Assembly: GCA_910587505.1 (NCBI GenBank)
Contig: CAJULD010000017.1
Span: 1-61,864, forward strand
Direction of reading: 5' to 3'
DNA length: 61,864 bases
Source of the DNA: an uncultured Oscillospiraceae bacterium
GTDB lineage: Bacteria; Bacillota; Clostridia; Oscillospirales; Oscillospiraceae
Of this stretch, positions 45,182 through 54,620 are shown one piece after another. A program made the position numbers and the translations under genes. The first letter of the stretch is position 1. The number at the start of each line of letters is the position of its first letter. A model generated the notes under the pieces. It did no database searches. It was not told the origin of the DNA and saw only the letters and a program-made list of their open reading frames with translations.

Positions 45182-47605
45182 CTACTGCCGCAAAGAAGTT
45201 TCTTTCTCCATTGGAACAAAAGCGGTAATAATGGGCTCCGACCGCTCCCCGGAGGCCGTCGCCTCCCTGGTGGCGGCCTCCTCCGCCGGCCACAGCGCCT
45301 CGCTGAGGACCGTGTCCACCGTCTCCGCCGGGACAAAGCGCAGCGCCTCCCGGACCACCGGGTCGATCTCCGGCAGGTCCCGCAGGTTCTCCCTGGGAAT
45401 CAGCACGGTACTTACGCCACTGCGCTTAGCGGCCATGGTCTTCTCCTTCAATCCTCCGATGGCCAGCACCCGGCCCCGCAGCGTCACCTCGCCGGTCATG
45501 GCCACGCTGGAGCGGACCCGCCGCCCCGTCAGGGCCGAGGTCACGGCGGTGGTGATGGCCACGCCCGCCGAGGGGCCGTCCTTGGGCACCGCGCCCTCCG
45601 GGAAGTGGATGTGGATGTCCTTGTTCCTGTAGAACTCCGGGTCGATGCCCAGCTGGGCGGTCCGGCTGCGGATGCAGCTGAGGGCGGCGTGGGCGGACTC
45701 CTTCATCACGTCCCCCAGGTTGCCGGTCAGCTCCAGCTTGCCGGTGCCCTCCATCACATTGACCTCCACCTCCAGCAGCTCGCCGCCGGACTCCGTCCAG
45801 GCCAGACCGTTGACCACGCCCACCGGGTCCCGGTCCAGCACCGGCGGCTGATAGCGGCGCACGCCCAGATATTCCTCCAGATTCTCCGGCGTAACGGTGC
45901 AGCGTTTGGCGTCTCCGGACACCAGATGCATGGCCGCCTTGCGGCAGAGCTTCCCCATCTGCCTCTCCAGCGAGCGGACGCCGGATTCCCTCGTATAACC
46001 GGTAATCGCGGCCCGGATGGCGTCGTCTCCCACCCGCAGGGCCGTCTTTTTCAGGCCGTGCTCCTTCATCTGCCTGGGCAGCAGGTAACGGCGGGCAATC
46101 TCCAGCTTCTCCTCGTCGGTGTAGCTGGTCAGCTCGATGACCTCCATCCGGTCCAGCAGGGGCCGGGGAATGGTGGAGGTGGTGTTGGCGGTGGTGATGA
46201 ACATCACCCGGCTGAGATCCAGAGGGATCTCCAGGAAATGATCCCGGAAGGCGTAGTTCTGCTCGCTGTCCAGCACCTCCAGCAGGGCCGCCGAGGGGTC
46301 CCCCCGGTAGTCGCTGCCCATCTTGTCGATCTCATCGAGCAGCAGCAGAGGGTTCATGCTGCCGCTCTGGGAAACGGCGGTAACAATCCGCCCCGGCATG
46401 GCCCCTATGTAGGTCTTCCGGTGTCCGCGGATGTCCGCCTCGTCCCGGACGCCGCCCAGACTCAGCCGGGCCAGCTTCCGGTTCAGCGCCCTGGCCACGG
46501 AGATGGCAATGGAGGTCTTCCCCACGCCCGGCGGGCCCACCAGGCAGATGATCTGCCCTCTGGCGTCCGGGTTCATCTGCCGCACGGCAATAAACTCCAG
46601 AATCCGCTCCTTCACCTTTTCCAGGCCGAAGTGGTCCCGGTCCAGAATCTTCCGGGCGGCGCTCACGCTGGCCCGCTCCCTGGTCTCGCTTCCCCAGGGC
46701 ATCTCCAGGCATACGTCCAGATAATTCCGGATCACGGAAGCCTCCGCGCTGGAGTAGGACTGCCTGGCCAGACGGTCCACTTCCCTGAGCAGCTTCTCCC
46801 GGACCTCCCCGGGCAGCAGCAGCCTGTCGATTTTATTCCGGTAATCCGTCAGCTCTCCGTCCTCGTCCTCCCCCAGCTCCTGCTGGAGCAGGCGAATCTG
46901 CTCCCGGATGATATGGTCCTTCTGGACCTCGACCATCTCCCGGCGGATCTGGCCCTCCAGCTCATGCTCAAAGGAGAGCACCTCCGCCTCCCTGGCCAGC
47001 AGCTCGTTGACCTTACTCAGCCGCTGCACGGGCCGCAGCTCCTCCAGCACCGCCTGCTTGTCCTGATGGCGGAGCATGATGTTCTGGGCGATGAAGTCCG
47101 CCAGATGGCCGGGGTCCCGGTCCTCCATGACGGCGGAGGTCATCTCCTCGCCCAGCCGGGGGGCCAGGGAGGCGTACTCCGCAAAGTTGCTGCAGGTCTG
47201 CCGCAGCAGCGCCTCCAGCTGGAATTCGGACAGCCGGGTCCGCCCCTCCTTCAGAGGCTCCACGTTGCCCTGCAAATAGGGCTCCGTCTGCCACAGCCGC
47301 CGCAGCCGGCCCCGGCTCTTCCCCTCCATGATGACCCGCACAGCGGCGTCGCCGATACGGAGGATCTGGCGAATCACCGACATGGTGCCCACGGCGTAAA
47401 GATCCTTCTCCCCCGGCTGGTCCGCGCCCGGCTCCCGCTGGGCCACCAGAAAGATATACTGGTCCCGCTCCATGGCCCGCTCCAGAGCGCGGATGGAGAT
47501 GGCCCGCTCCACGTCGAAGCTGAGCACGCAGCCGGGGAAAATGGTCAGTCCCCGCAGGGCCAGCACCGGCATGTTCATGGTTTCGTTCCGTTCCAATTTG
47601 GTCAA
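45182..47605 (-). CDS. lon: ATP-dependent protease Lon
   Basis: An 807-residue AAA+ protease that degrades damaged and regulatory proteins. The N-terminal substrate domain is about 1-210; Walker A is VGPPGVGKTSIAISVARAL and Walker B PLLLLDEIDKMGSDYRGD; the serine-lysine protease site is GAVPKDGPSAGVAITTAV with GGLKEKTMAAKRSG. The start is unsure: the longest form uses TTG 47605, but TTG 47596 is better spaced from GAGGAGG, and ATG 47578 (MNMPVLALRG) is also possible. It lies downstream of clpX across a repeat-rich gap. Confidence 0.96.
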   Translation of the reverse strand: MTKLERNETMNMPVLALRGLTIFPGCVLSFDVERAISIRALERAMERDQYIFLVAQREPGADQPGEKDLYAVGTMSVIRQILRIGDAAVRVIMEGKSRGRLRRLWQTEPYLQGNVEPLKEGRTRLSEFQLEALLRQTCSNFAEYASLAPRLGEEMTSAVMEDRDPGHLADFIAQNIMLRHQDKQAVLEELRPVQRLSKVNELLAREAEVLSFEHELEGQIRREMVEVQKDHIIREQIRLLQQELGEDEDGELTDYRNKIDRLLLPGEVREKLLREVDRLARQSYSSAEASVIRNYLDVCLEMPWGSETRERASVSAARKILDRDHFGLEKVKERILEFIAVRQMNPDARGQIICLVGPPGVGKTSIAISVARALNRKLARLSLGGVRDEADIRGHRKTYIGAMPGRIVTAVSQSGSMNPLLLLDEIDKMGSDYRGDPSAALLEVLDSEQNYAFRDHFLEIPLDLSRVMFITTANTTSTIPRPLLDRMEVIELTSYTDEEKLEIARRYLLPRQMKEHGLKKTALRVGDDAIRAAITGYTRESGVRSLERQMGKLCRKAAMHLVSGDAKRCTVTPENLEEYLGVRRYQPPVLDRDPVGVVNGLAWTESGGELLEVEVNVMEGTGKLELTGNLGDVMKESAHAALSCIRSRTAQLGIDPEFYRNKDIHIHFPEGAVPKDGPSAGVAITTAVTSALTGRRVRSSVAMTGEVTLRGRVLAIGGLKEKTMAAKRSGVSTVLIPRENLRDLPEIDPVVREALRFVPAETVDTVLSEALWPAEEAATREATASGERSEPIITAFVPMEKETSLRQ

Positions 47606-47821
47606 TCCTCCTCTCCCCGGCCTTGGCCGGGCAGGAAAAAGGGGGGCAGTTACCCGCCCCCCTGCCTCATACGATTCCTCGTCGATATCTCCGGGGCCTT
47701 CGGCCCCGGTCCCCGCGGGTACTTTTGCCCCGCGGCAAAAGCACCCAAAAACGCGCCGGGACCCGTGGGGCGGCCAAAGGCCGCCTTAGGGCTGGGGCCG
47801 CTTTCAGCGGTCTAACGCCAG

Positions 47822-48020
47822 GGTCCCGGACCTCCTTTATTCCGAACATTGGCTGCAAATGAAGAGCTGCGGTGCCCCGTGAATCTCCAGTCCTTCTTCC
47901 GGGGGTCCGGTACTTGAAGAAGTCCGGCCGTCAGGCCGCCGCACAGCTGGCGGCCTGTTAAAGAGAGACTGCGCAGCGAGGGGGAGCACCGCCGGAAGCG
48001 CCCCGGTCTGAGACAGCAGG
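47822..48020 (+). repeat. Long dispersed repeat, copy 2
   Basis: Second copy of the repeat at 9947-10120, same orientation, with an extra 25 or so bases around GGCCGTCAGGCCGCCGCACA. Shared blocks are listed under copy 1. It fills most of the 573-bp lon-clpX gap together with a REP-like hairpin near 47718-47745 (GGGTACTTTTGCC, GGCAAAAGCACCC). There is no gene in this gap. Confidence 0.75.
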
Positions 48021-48041
48021 GTTTGCGAAGAGGCAGCTCCC

Positions 48042-48165
48042 AAATTTGCAGGAAGCTCTTGCGAGGCAAAATATAGAATTCCTAAAGTTCTTTTTGCCAC
48101 TTTTTCTTTCAGGAAAAAGTGGGAGAGTTCTTTTTGATTCTTTTTCCTGAAAGAAAAAGAATGTA
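48042..48165. repeat. Dispersed repeat plus a hairpin tail
   Basis: 48042-48120 is a copy of the ~75-bp family (GCAGGAAGCTCTTGCGAGGC, GAATTCCTAAAGTTCTTTTT, TTTTTCTTTCAGGAAAAAG). It is followed by ATTCTTTTT-CCTGAAAG-AAAAAGAAT (near 48137-48162), the end motif of the MITE-like element at 20507. The two families are thus joined here, right before the clpX stop codon. Confidence 0.65.
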
Positions 48166-48178
48166 TGCCGCGAATATC

Positions 48179-49456
48179 CTACGACGCCGGATTGGCCGCC
48201 GGGGCCTCGCCGCGGTGGACCAGGGTGGGGCCGCACTCGCCCCTGGCGCAGGCGGGGGTAATCACCACCCGCTGCACGGAGGGGTCGGAGGGAATATCGT
48301 ACATGATGTCCGTCAGGATTCCCTCCATCACCGCCCGCAGGCCCCGTGCGCCGATGTTGCGCTCGACGGCCTTGTCGGCCACTGCCTCCAGCGCCCCCTC
48401 GGCGAAGGTCAGCTCCACGCCGTCATAGCTCAGCAGCTTCTCATACTGCTTCACCAGGGCGTTGCGGGGCTCGGTGAGAATGCGCACCAGGTCCTCCCGC
48501 TTCAGGGAGTCCAGCGGCGCGACGACCGGCAGGCGGCCCACCAGCTCCGGAATAATGCCGAATTTCAACAGGTCATGAGGCTGGACCTCCTTGAGGATCA
48601 GTCCCACGTCCCGGTCCTTCCTGCTCTGGATGGGTGCGTCGAAGCCCAGTCCCCGCTTGTCGGTGCGCCGCTCGATGATCTTATCCAGACCGTCGAAGGC
48701 GCCGCCGCAGATAAACAGGATGTTCTTCGTGTCGATCTGAATAAACTCCTGGTGGGGATGCTTGCGGCCTCCCTGGGGCGGGACGTTGGCCACGGTGCCC
48801 TCCAGAATCTTCAGCAGCGCCTGCTGCACGCCCTCACCGGACACGTCCCGTGTGATGGAGGTGTTTTCGCTCTTCCGGGCGATCTTGTCGATCTCATCCA
48901 CATAGATGATGCCGCGCTCCGCCAGCTCCACGTCGTAATCCGCCGCCTGGAGCAGCCGCAGCAGAATGTTCTCCACGTCGTCGCCCACATAGCCCGCCTC
49001 GGTCAGGGTGGTGGCGTCGGCGATGGCAAAAGGCACCTGCAAAATGCGTGCCAGGGTCTGAGCGATGTGGGTCTTGCCGCTGCCGGTGGGCCCGATGAGC
49101 AGGATGTTGCTCTTTTGCAGCTCCACATCCTCCGACCGGTCCATGGCGGCAAACTGAATCCTCTTATAGTGGTTGTACACCGCCACGGACAGCGCCACCT
49201 TGGCGCTCTCCTGCCCGATCACATACTGGTCCATGATCTCCCGGACCTCCCGGGGCGTGGGCAGCTGCTCGGGCAGCTCCACCGGCGGCGCGCCGGCCTC
49301 GCCGCCCAGCTCCTCCTCCAGCAGGCTCATGCACAGCTGAACGCACTGGTCGCAGATCCGGGCGCCCGGACCCTGGAGCATCCGCCGCACCTCGTTCTCC
49401 CGCTTGCCGCAGAAGGAGCAGCGCAGCGACTTTTTGGGCTCGTCACTCATGGGCAT
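48179..49456 (-). CDS. clpX: ClpXP protease unfoldase ClpX
   Basis: A 425-residue AAA+ unfoldase that feeds substrates to ClpP. The N-terminal C4 zinc finger is CSFCGKRENEVRRM with CDQC. Walker A is LIGPTGSGKTHIAQTLA, Walker B IIYVDEIDKIARK, and the ClpP-binding loop is in the stretch near LFICGGAFDGLDKIIERR. Length is normal. ATG 49456 has GGGAG upstream. It follows clpP by 19 bases. Confidence 0.97.
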   Translation of the reverse strand: MPMSDEPKKSLRCSFCGKRENEVRRMLQGPGARICDQCVQLCMSLLEEELGGEAGAPPVELPEQLPTPREVREIMDQYVIGQESAKVALSVAVYNHYKRIQFAAMDRSEDVELQKSNILLIGPTGSGKTHIAQTLARILQVPFAIADATTLTEAGYVGDDVENILLRLLQAADYDVELAERGIIYVDEIDKIARKSENTSITRDVSGEGVQQALLKILEGTVANVPPQGGRKHPHQEFIQIDTKNILFICGGAFDGLDKIIERRTDKRGLGFDAPIQSRKDRDVGLILKEVQPHDLLKFGIIPELVGRLPVVAPLDSLKREDLVRILTEPRNALVKQYEKLLSYDGVELTFAEGALEAVADKAVERNIGARGLRAVMEGILTDIMYDIPSDPSVQRVVITPACARGECGPTLVHRGEAPAANPAS

Positions 49457-49475
49457 ATCTTTTCTCCCGTCTCTT

Positions 49476-50057
49476 TTATCTGGAATAGATGACCTTGTCG
49501 ATCAGGCCGAACTCCTTGGCCTCCTCGGCCTGCATGAAGTTATCCCGTTCGCAGGCGGCGGTGATTTCCTCGATGGTCCTGCCCGTGTTTTCCGCCATGA
49601 TGCGGTTCATCCTCTTCTTGATGATCTCGAACCGCCTGAGATGGATGGCCATATCCGTCACCTGCCCCTGGGTCCCGGCGGAGGGCTGATGGATCATGAT
49701 CTCCGAGTTGGGCAGCGCCAGCCGCTTCCCCCTGGCGCCCGCGTTGAGCAGGAAGGCGGCCATGCTGGCGCACATGCCCACGCAGATGGTGGACACGTCG
49801 CACTTGATATACTGCATGGTGTCATAGATGGCCATGCCGTCGGTGATGGAGCCGCCGGGACTGTTGATATACAGCTGGATCTCCTTATCCGGGTCCTGGG
49901 CCTCCAGGTACAGCAGCTGGGCCACCACCAGACTGGCCGTGGTGGCGTTTACCTCCTCGCCCAGAAAGATAATCCGGTCATTGAGCAGGCGCGAGAAAAT
50001 GTCATAGGACCGCTCTCCCCTGTTTGTCTGCTCTACTACGTATGGGACTAAACTCAT
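49476..50057 (-). CDS. clpP: ATP-dependent Clp protease proteolytic subunit
   Basis: A 193-residue serine protease that forms the ClpXP chamber. The catalytic triad is Ser98 (VGMCASMAAF), His123 (EIMIHQPSAG) and Asp172. The N-terminal axial loop begins MSLVPYVVEQTNRGERSYDI. Size and motifs are fully typical. It is between tig and clpX in the usual order and is preceded by CAGGAGG. Confidence 0.98.
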   Translation of the reverse strand: MSLVPYVVEQTNRGERSYDIFSRLLNDRIIFLGEEVNATTASLVVAQLLYLEAQDPDKEIQLYINSPGGSITDGMAIYDTMQYIKCDVSTICVGMCASMAAFLLNAGARGKRLALPNSEIMIHQPSAGTQGQVTDMAIHLRRFEIIKKRMNRIMAENTGRTIEEITAACERDNFMQAEEAKEFGLIDKVIYSR

Positions 50058-50145
50058 TGCAAAAATACCTCCTGAAAGATGCTCCGGCCCTTCACACGCA
50101 CAATATCATACCCAATTCCAGCGGGAATTAGTACAGAAATCCGGC

Positions 50146-51561
50146 TTACTCCTCCCCGGCAGGCTCTTCCGCCCTGGGCTCGGCCTTCTTCTTCCGGGTG
50201 CGTCTGGGCTTCTCCGGCCTGGGCTCTTCCGCCGGTCCGGCCTCTTCCGCCACTCCGGACTCCTCCGCCGGCCTGGGCTCCTCCGGACTGGTGGGGACGG
50301 CGGCGGCGACGATGATGTCTACGGTCCTGTTGCGGACTACCTGCTCCCTGACCACCTCTGCGTCCACGTACTTCTTCACGTCCTCCACGTCCATGCCGTA
50401 CTGCCCGGCCATTTTGGCGTACTCGGCCTCCACGTCCTCATCGCCGGCCTCCACGCCCTCGGCCTTCGCCACGGCGGTCATTGCCAGCTCTACCCGTACC
50501 TGTCCCACGGAAGGCTCCCGGGCGTCCTCCAGCAGCTTCTCCTCGGTCATGCCGGTCATCTTCATGTACTGGTCATAGGGGATGCCCTGAGACTGGACCT
50601 GCATTTTAAAGTTATCCACAAACCGCCGGGCCTGCTCGTCGATCATGGCCTCGGGGATGTCCGCCTGAATGTTCTGGGCCACCCTGGTAATCACCGCGTC
50701 CTCAAAGGCGCGCCTGACGCTGGCCTCCCGGTCCCTGCGCAGCTTCGCCTCCACGTCCCCGCGCAGCTCGTCCAGGGTGTCAAACTCGCTGACGTCCTTG
50801 GCGAACTCGTCGTCCAGCTCGGGCAGTTCCTTGACCTTGATGGAGTTGAGCTTCACGTGGAAGACCACGTCCTTGCCGGCCAGATCCTCGTGGTAATCGG
50901 CGGGGAAGGTGATGTTGATGTCCTTCTCCTCGCTGATGGACATGCCCGCCACCTGCTCCTCGAAGCCGGGGACAAACTGGCCGGAGCCCAGCTCCAGATC
51001 GAAGCTGTCGCTCTTGCCGCCGTCGAAGGGCACGCCCTCCAGGAAGCCCTCAAAGTCGATGTTGGTCACGTCGCCCATCTGGGCGGCCCGGTCCTCCACG
51101 CTGACCATGCGGCTGTTGCGGTCGGCCATTTCCTTCAGCCGGTTCTCCACGTCCTCCGCCGTCACCGTCACCTCGGCACGGGGGGCCTCCACGCCCTTAT
51201 ACTGCCCCAGGGTGACCTCGGGGTACACGGCCACGGTGGCCTTGAAGGAGAAGCCCTCCCTGCCCACGCTGAGCAGCTCCACCTCCGGATGGCCCACCAC
51301 CTCCAGCTCCGCCTCCCTGACGGCGGCGGTATAGGCGCCGGGCAGCGCGTCGTTGACGGCCTCTTCGTAGAAGATGCCCGCGCCGTACATGTTCTCAATC
51401 ATCTTACGGGGGGCCTTGCCGGGACGGAAGCCGGGCATACGGATGCTTCCCCGCTGCTTTCTGTAGGCCTTCTCAACGGCAGCCTCGAAGTCGCCGGCGC
51501 TCACCTCCACGGTCAGCGCGACCATGCTTTTTTCCAGTTTTTCACAGCTTTTTACACTCAT
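50146..51561 (-). CDS. tig: Trigger factor with extended C-terminal tail
   Basis: A 471-residue ribosome-associated chaperone. I chose ATG 51561 (MSVKSCEKLEKSMVALTVEV). The ribosome-binding signature is MPGFRPGKAPRKMIENMYG, the FKBP-type domain spans about 150-245 (GDVTNIDFEGFLEGVPFDGG), and the C-terminal helical arms follow. The last 50 residues, from about PTSPEEPRPAEE onward, are a Pro/Glu/Arg/Lys-rich low-complexity tail absent from most trigger factors. The gene has a promoter about 175 bases upstream, so the leader is long and folded. It heads the tig-clpP-clpX-lon run. Confidence 0.96.
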   Translation of the reverse strand: MSVKSCEKLEKSMVALTVEVSAGDFEAAVEKAYRKQRGSIRMPGFRPGKAPRKMIENMYGAGIFYEEAVNDALPGAYTAAVREAELEVVGHPEVELLSVGREGFSFKATVAVYPEVTLGQYKGVEAPRAEVTVTAEDVENRLKEMADRNSRMVSVEDRAAQMGDVTNIDFEGFLEGVPFDGGKSDSFDLELGSGQFVPGFEEQVAGMSISEEKDINITFPADYHEDLAGKDVVFHVKLNSIKVKELPELDDEFAKDVSEFDTLDELRGDVEAKLRRDREASVRRAFEDAVITRVAQNIQADIPEAMIDEQARRFVDNFKMQVQSQGIPYDQYMKMTGMTEEKLLEDAREPSVGQVRVELAMTAVAKAEGVEAGDEDVEAEYAKMAGQYGMDVEDVKKYVDAEVVREQVVRNRTVDIIVAAAVPTSPEEPRPAEESGVAEEAGPAEEPRPEKPRRTRKKKAEPRAEEPAGEE

Positions 51562-51592
51562 TTTTAACTTTCCTCCGTTTACTGTGGCCATG

Positions 51593-51717
51593 GAGCCGGT
51601 TTGGCATCCTCCCCCGCCCGCATTGACTGCGGATTTTCCGTCCTGACTCTGTCAAAACCTCTTGCAGGACAAAAAATCCCCAGCCAATCCGCGCACGTTA
51701 AGATACTGAACCGGCTC
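51593..51717 (-). promoter_or_regulatory. Structured 5' leader of tig
   Basis: Three nested helices can form in the untranslated tig leader: GAGCCGGTT (51593-51601) with AACCGGCTC (51709-51717), GCGGATT (51629-51635) with AATCCGC (51686-51692), and GTCCTG (51640-51645) with CAGGAC (51665-51670). The pairing is symmetric, so strand is taken from the promoter. It may be a regulatory RNA leader; part resembles the dispersed repeat family. Confidence 0.5.
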
Positions 51718-51737
51718 ATACAGTCAGCCAAGTGTGT

Positions 51738-51766
51738 ATTATAGCATGCCAGGTTGAATATTTCCA
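51738..51766 (-). promoter_or_regulatory. Promoter of tig
   Basis: On the minus strand TGGAAA (51766-51761), 17 bp, TATAAT (51743-51738), with TGC directly before the -10 (extended -10). It lies about 175 bases upstream of the tig ATG. Confidence 0.6.
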
Positions 51767-51775
51767 GTCTTTTTT

Positions 51776-52465
51776 TCACAAATCCAGGATTTTTTTCGGA
51801 ACAAAGCCCAGATAATCCGCCGACACCAGGCTATAGGCCACGCCGCCCACCGTTCCCTCAATGGCCCGCCTGTGGGAGGGGCCATGGAGATGGCCGTAAA
51901 AGCAGCGCTCCACGCCGTACTCCTCCAGCTTCCGGATGATCTCCGGACACCGGTAGCCGGCGTACAGCGGCGGATAGTGGAGAAAAGCCAGGATGGGCCG
52001 GTCCCCGGCGGCGCGCAGAGACGCCTCCAGCCGCCCCACCTCCCGGTTAAGAATTTTCTCATTGTGGCCGGAGGCCTCCTCCTCATAGAACCATCCTCTG
52101 GTGCCGCACAGCGCGTAGCCTCCGTAGAAGCTGCAGCTGTTGTGGAGAATATCGATGGTGGTCAGGCCGTTCTCCGTGAAAAATTTCTTCATCTTCGCAG
52201 CGGTGTTCCACCAGTAGTCGTGGTTGCCCTTAAGGATGAGCTTCCGCCCCGGCAGCCTGTCGATGAACCGGAAGTCCTCCAGGCTTTCTTCAAAGTCGAT
52301 CCCCCAGGAGGTGTCCCCGCACAGCACCGTCACGTCGTCCTCTCCCAGGCGGGAGAAAGCGGCCTCCAGCCGGGCGGCGTGGTCCGCCCAGCCGGGGCCG
52401 AAGACATCCATGGGCTTATTTACTTTTAGCGACAGGTGGAGGTCGCCGATGGCATAGAGGCCCAT
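51776..52465 (-). CDS. Metallophosphoesterase
   Basis: A 229-residue calcineurin-like phosphoesterase. The metal ligands are visible: YAIGDLHLSL (Asp, His), VLCGDTSWGIDFEE (Asp), LKGNHDYWWN (Asn, His), LAFLHYPPLY (His) and CFYGHLHGPS (Gly-His-x-His). The family hydrolyses phosphomonoesters or diesters; the substrate is unknown. It ends 12 bases before the tig promoter. ATG 52465 is preceded by AAAGGGATATCGACT, a weak site. Confidence 0.88.
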   Translation of the reverse strand: MGLYAIGDLHLSLKVNKPMDVFGPGWADHAARLEAAFSRLGEDDVTVLCGDTSWGIDFEESLEDFRFIDRLPGRKLILKGNHDYWWNTAAKMKKFFTENGLTTIDILHNSCSFYGGYALCGTRGWFYEEEASGHNEKILNREVGRLEASLRAAGDRPILAFLHYPPLYAGYRCPEIIRKLEEYGVERCFYGHLHGPSHRRAIEGTVGGVAYSLVSADYLGFVPKKILDL

Positions 52466-52751
52466 AGTCGATATCCCTTTTCTTTACTCACGGGGCTCCG
52501 GCCCCGTACCTCTGACGGCATCATCGCCCGCACCCGCGAAGCCTGCCGTCAGCAAATCAGAAAGCTTCAGGGCAGGGTCTGTCAGAGATCCGTCAGAAAA
52601 AAGCCGGAGGAGCAGCGGACGGCCGGGCGGAAACTGTCTGACGAGTACGTGCGCTGCACAAACAGGCTCCCCTCAGACGGACTCTGCGCCATGCTCCCGG
52701 CGGCCTTCGACCGGAACGTCCCGATGTTCCGGCACCATCTTTTCCGAGGAC
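52466..52751. other. Gene-free gap with short inverted repeats
   Basis: No gene or promoter is seen in these 286 bases between thrC and the phosphoesterase gene. CTGACGGCA (52512-52520) and TGCCGTCAG (52544-52552) form a perfect 9-bp inverted repeat, and shorter CTGAC/GTCAG repeats recur. It may be a degenerate repeat region. Confidence 0.4.
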
Positions 52752-54236
52752 TCACTGCAGAAACGCCAGCACCCTCTCCTCCATGCGCTCCTTCCCGGTC
52801 ACATCATGGAACCGGACTTCCTTCCCCTTCAGAGCGGCCAGCCGCGACGGTGCGGTCACGCCGGTCAGCGCCTCCATCTGAGCGATGCGGTCCACGCTGT
52901 CGGCCGCGGGGGTTTCGCCGATGGCGGAGAGCACGCTGTCGCAGAATTTGTAGGGGCTGGCGGTGGAAACAAACACGGCGGGCGTCCTGTCGCCGGTCTC
53001 CTTCCGGTAATCGGTCAGCACCCTGGCCGCCACGGCGGTATGGGTGTCGATGAGGTAGCCGTACCGGTGGAGCATTTCAATGGAGGACGCGGTTTCCTCC
53101 TCGCCGCAGAAGCCGCCGAAGAACACCTCCTGAAGCCGCCGCTTCATGCCCGCCGTGATCTCATAGCGGCCCGTCTCCGCCAGCTGCTCCATACAGGAGC
53201 GGACCAGCTCGTCCCTGCCGCCGCTCAGGTCGAAGAGCAGCCGCTCCAGATTGCTGGAGATCAGGATGTCCATGGAGGGAGACATGGTGGTGTAGAAGGG
53301 GCGGTTGCGGTCGTAAACGCCGGTACGGATGAAATCCGTCAGCACGTCGTTGCGGTTGGAGGCGCAGATCAGCTTCTTCACCGGCAGCCCCATCCGCTTG
53401 GCGTAATAGCAGGCCAGAATGTTGCCGAAATTCCCGGTGGGCACGCAGAAATTCACCGGCTCACCCAGCTTGATCTCCTTGGCGCTGAGCAAATCGCAGT
53501 AGGCGGAAATGTAATAGACCACCTGAGGCAGGATGCGGCCCCAGTTGATGGAGTTGGCGGAGGAGAGGAAGTAGCCCCGCCGGGCCAGCTCCTCCCGCAT
53601 GGCCTCGTCAGAGAAGATGCGCTTCACGCCGTTCTGGGCGTCGTCAAAATTGCCTTTCACGGCGCACACGCCCACGTTGCCGCCCTCCTGGGTGACCATT
53701 TGCAGCTTCTGGATTTCGCTGACGCCGTTTTCCGGATAGAACACCAGGATCTTTGTCTGCTCCACGCCGGCGAAGCCCTCCATGGCCGCCTTTCCCGTGT
53801 CGCCGGAGGTGGCCACCAGAATGCAGGCGGTCTTCTTCTCCCCCGTCATGCGCAGGCTGGCGGAGAGCAGCTGGGGCAGCATTTGCAGGGCCATGTCCTT
53901 AAAGGCGCTGGTCGGCCCGTGCCACAGCTCCAGACACCAGGTGTTCCCGTCCATTTTCCGCAGCGGGGCCACAGCCGGCGAATCAAACTTCTCCGGACCG
54001 TAGGCGTTCTTGGTAAACTGGTTGAGCTCCTCCGGACGGAAGTCCTCCAGGAACTTTCCCATAATGTAGGCCGCCCGCTTGCGGTAGGGCATACCGCACA
54101 GGGTCTCCACCTCCAGGGCGCTGAGGCTGGGGAAGCCGACGGGCGTGAACAGGCCGCCGTCCCGGCTCAGGCCCATAACAATGGCCTGGGCGGCGCTTTT
54201 GCGCAGCGTCTTGTCTCTCGTGCTTAAATATTCCAT
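52752..54236 (-). CDS. thrC: Threonine synthase, long class
   Basis: A 494-residue fold-type II PLP enzyme that converts O-phosphohomoserine to threonine. I chose ATG 54236 (MEYLSTRDKTLRKSAAQAIV), because GGAGG is then 8 bases away. The conserved LSRDGGLFTP, the PLP lysine in GPTSAFKDMALQMLPQ, and VATSGDTGKAAMEGF match the fungal/E. coli long class. Length is typical. A short-class relative lies at 13350-14594. No hom or thrB gene is nearby. It precedes the yraN-rnhB block on the same strand. Confidence 0.95.
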   Translation of the reverse strand: MEYLSTRDKTLRKSAAQAIVMGLSRDGGLFTPVGFPSLSALEVETLCGMPYRKRAAYIMGKFLEDFRPEELNQFTKNAYGPEKFDSPAVAPLRKMDGNTWCLELWHGPTSAFKDMALQMLPQLLSASLRMTGEKKTACILVATSGDTGKAAMEGFAGVEQTKILVFYPENGVSEIQKLQMVTQEGGNVGVCAVKGNFDDAQNGVKRIFSDEAMREELARRGYFLSSANSINWGRILPQVVYYISAYCDLLSAKEIKLGEPVNFCVPTGNFGNILACYYAKRMGLPVKKLICASNRNDVLTDFIRTGVYDRNRPFYTTMSPSMDILISSNLERLLFDLSGGRDELVRSCMEQLAETGRYEITAGMKRRLQEVFFGGFCGEEETASSIEMLHRYGYLIDTHTAVAARVLTDYRKETGDRTPAVFVSTASPYKFCDSVLSAIGETPAADSVDRIAQMEALTGVTAPSRLAALKGKEVRFHDVTGKERMEERVLAFLQ

Positions 54237-54260
54237 GTGCATTTCCTCCGGCAGCGCGCC

Positions 54261-54620
54261 TCAGAACGCGCTGGTAATATATTTGATCTGCCGCCGGCCG
54301 CCGGCGTCCCCGGGATAGACCTCCGCCACGTCGAACCGGCAGGGGCAGTCCTGACCGGTCCGGGCCAGATAGCAAAGGGCCGCGTTTCGCAGCTTTCTCT
54401 GCTTGGCGGGCGTAACGGCCTCCCGTGGCGCCGCGATGGCGCCCGCCGAGCGGGTCTTGACCTCCACAAAGCACAGCACGCCCGACCGGGACCGGGCGAT
54501 CAGGTCGATCTCTCCCCACCGGCAGCGGTACTGCCGCTCCAGAATCTGATATCCCGATTTCTCCAGCGCCGCCGCGACGGCGGCCTCGCCCCGGTCTCCC
54601 CGCCTCTTCCTGTCATCCAC
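54261..54620 (-). CDS. YraN-family nuclease-like protein
   Basis: A 119-residue protein of the UPF0102/YraN family with a restriction-endonuclease-like fold. It shows RGDRGEAAVAAALEKSGYQI, RCRWGEIDLIARSRSG and LCFVEVKTRSAG, the Glu/Asp and ExK pattern of the predicted active site. Its biochemical role is unproven. It overlaps the rnhB end by 8 bases and is followed by thrC; the rnhB-yraN pair is the usual order. Confidence 0.93.
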   Translation of the reverse strand: MDDRKRRGDRGEAAVAAALEKSGYQILERQYRCRWGEIDLIARSRSGVLCFVEVKTRSAGAIAAPREAVTPAKQRKLRNAALCYLARTGQDCPCRFDVAEVYPGDAGGRRQIKYITSAF

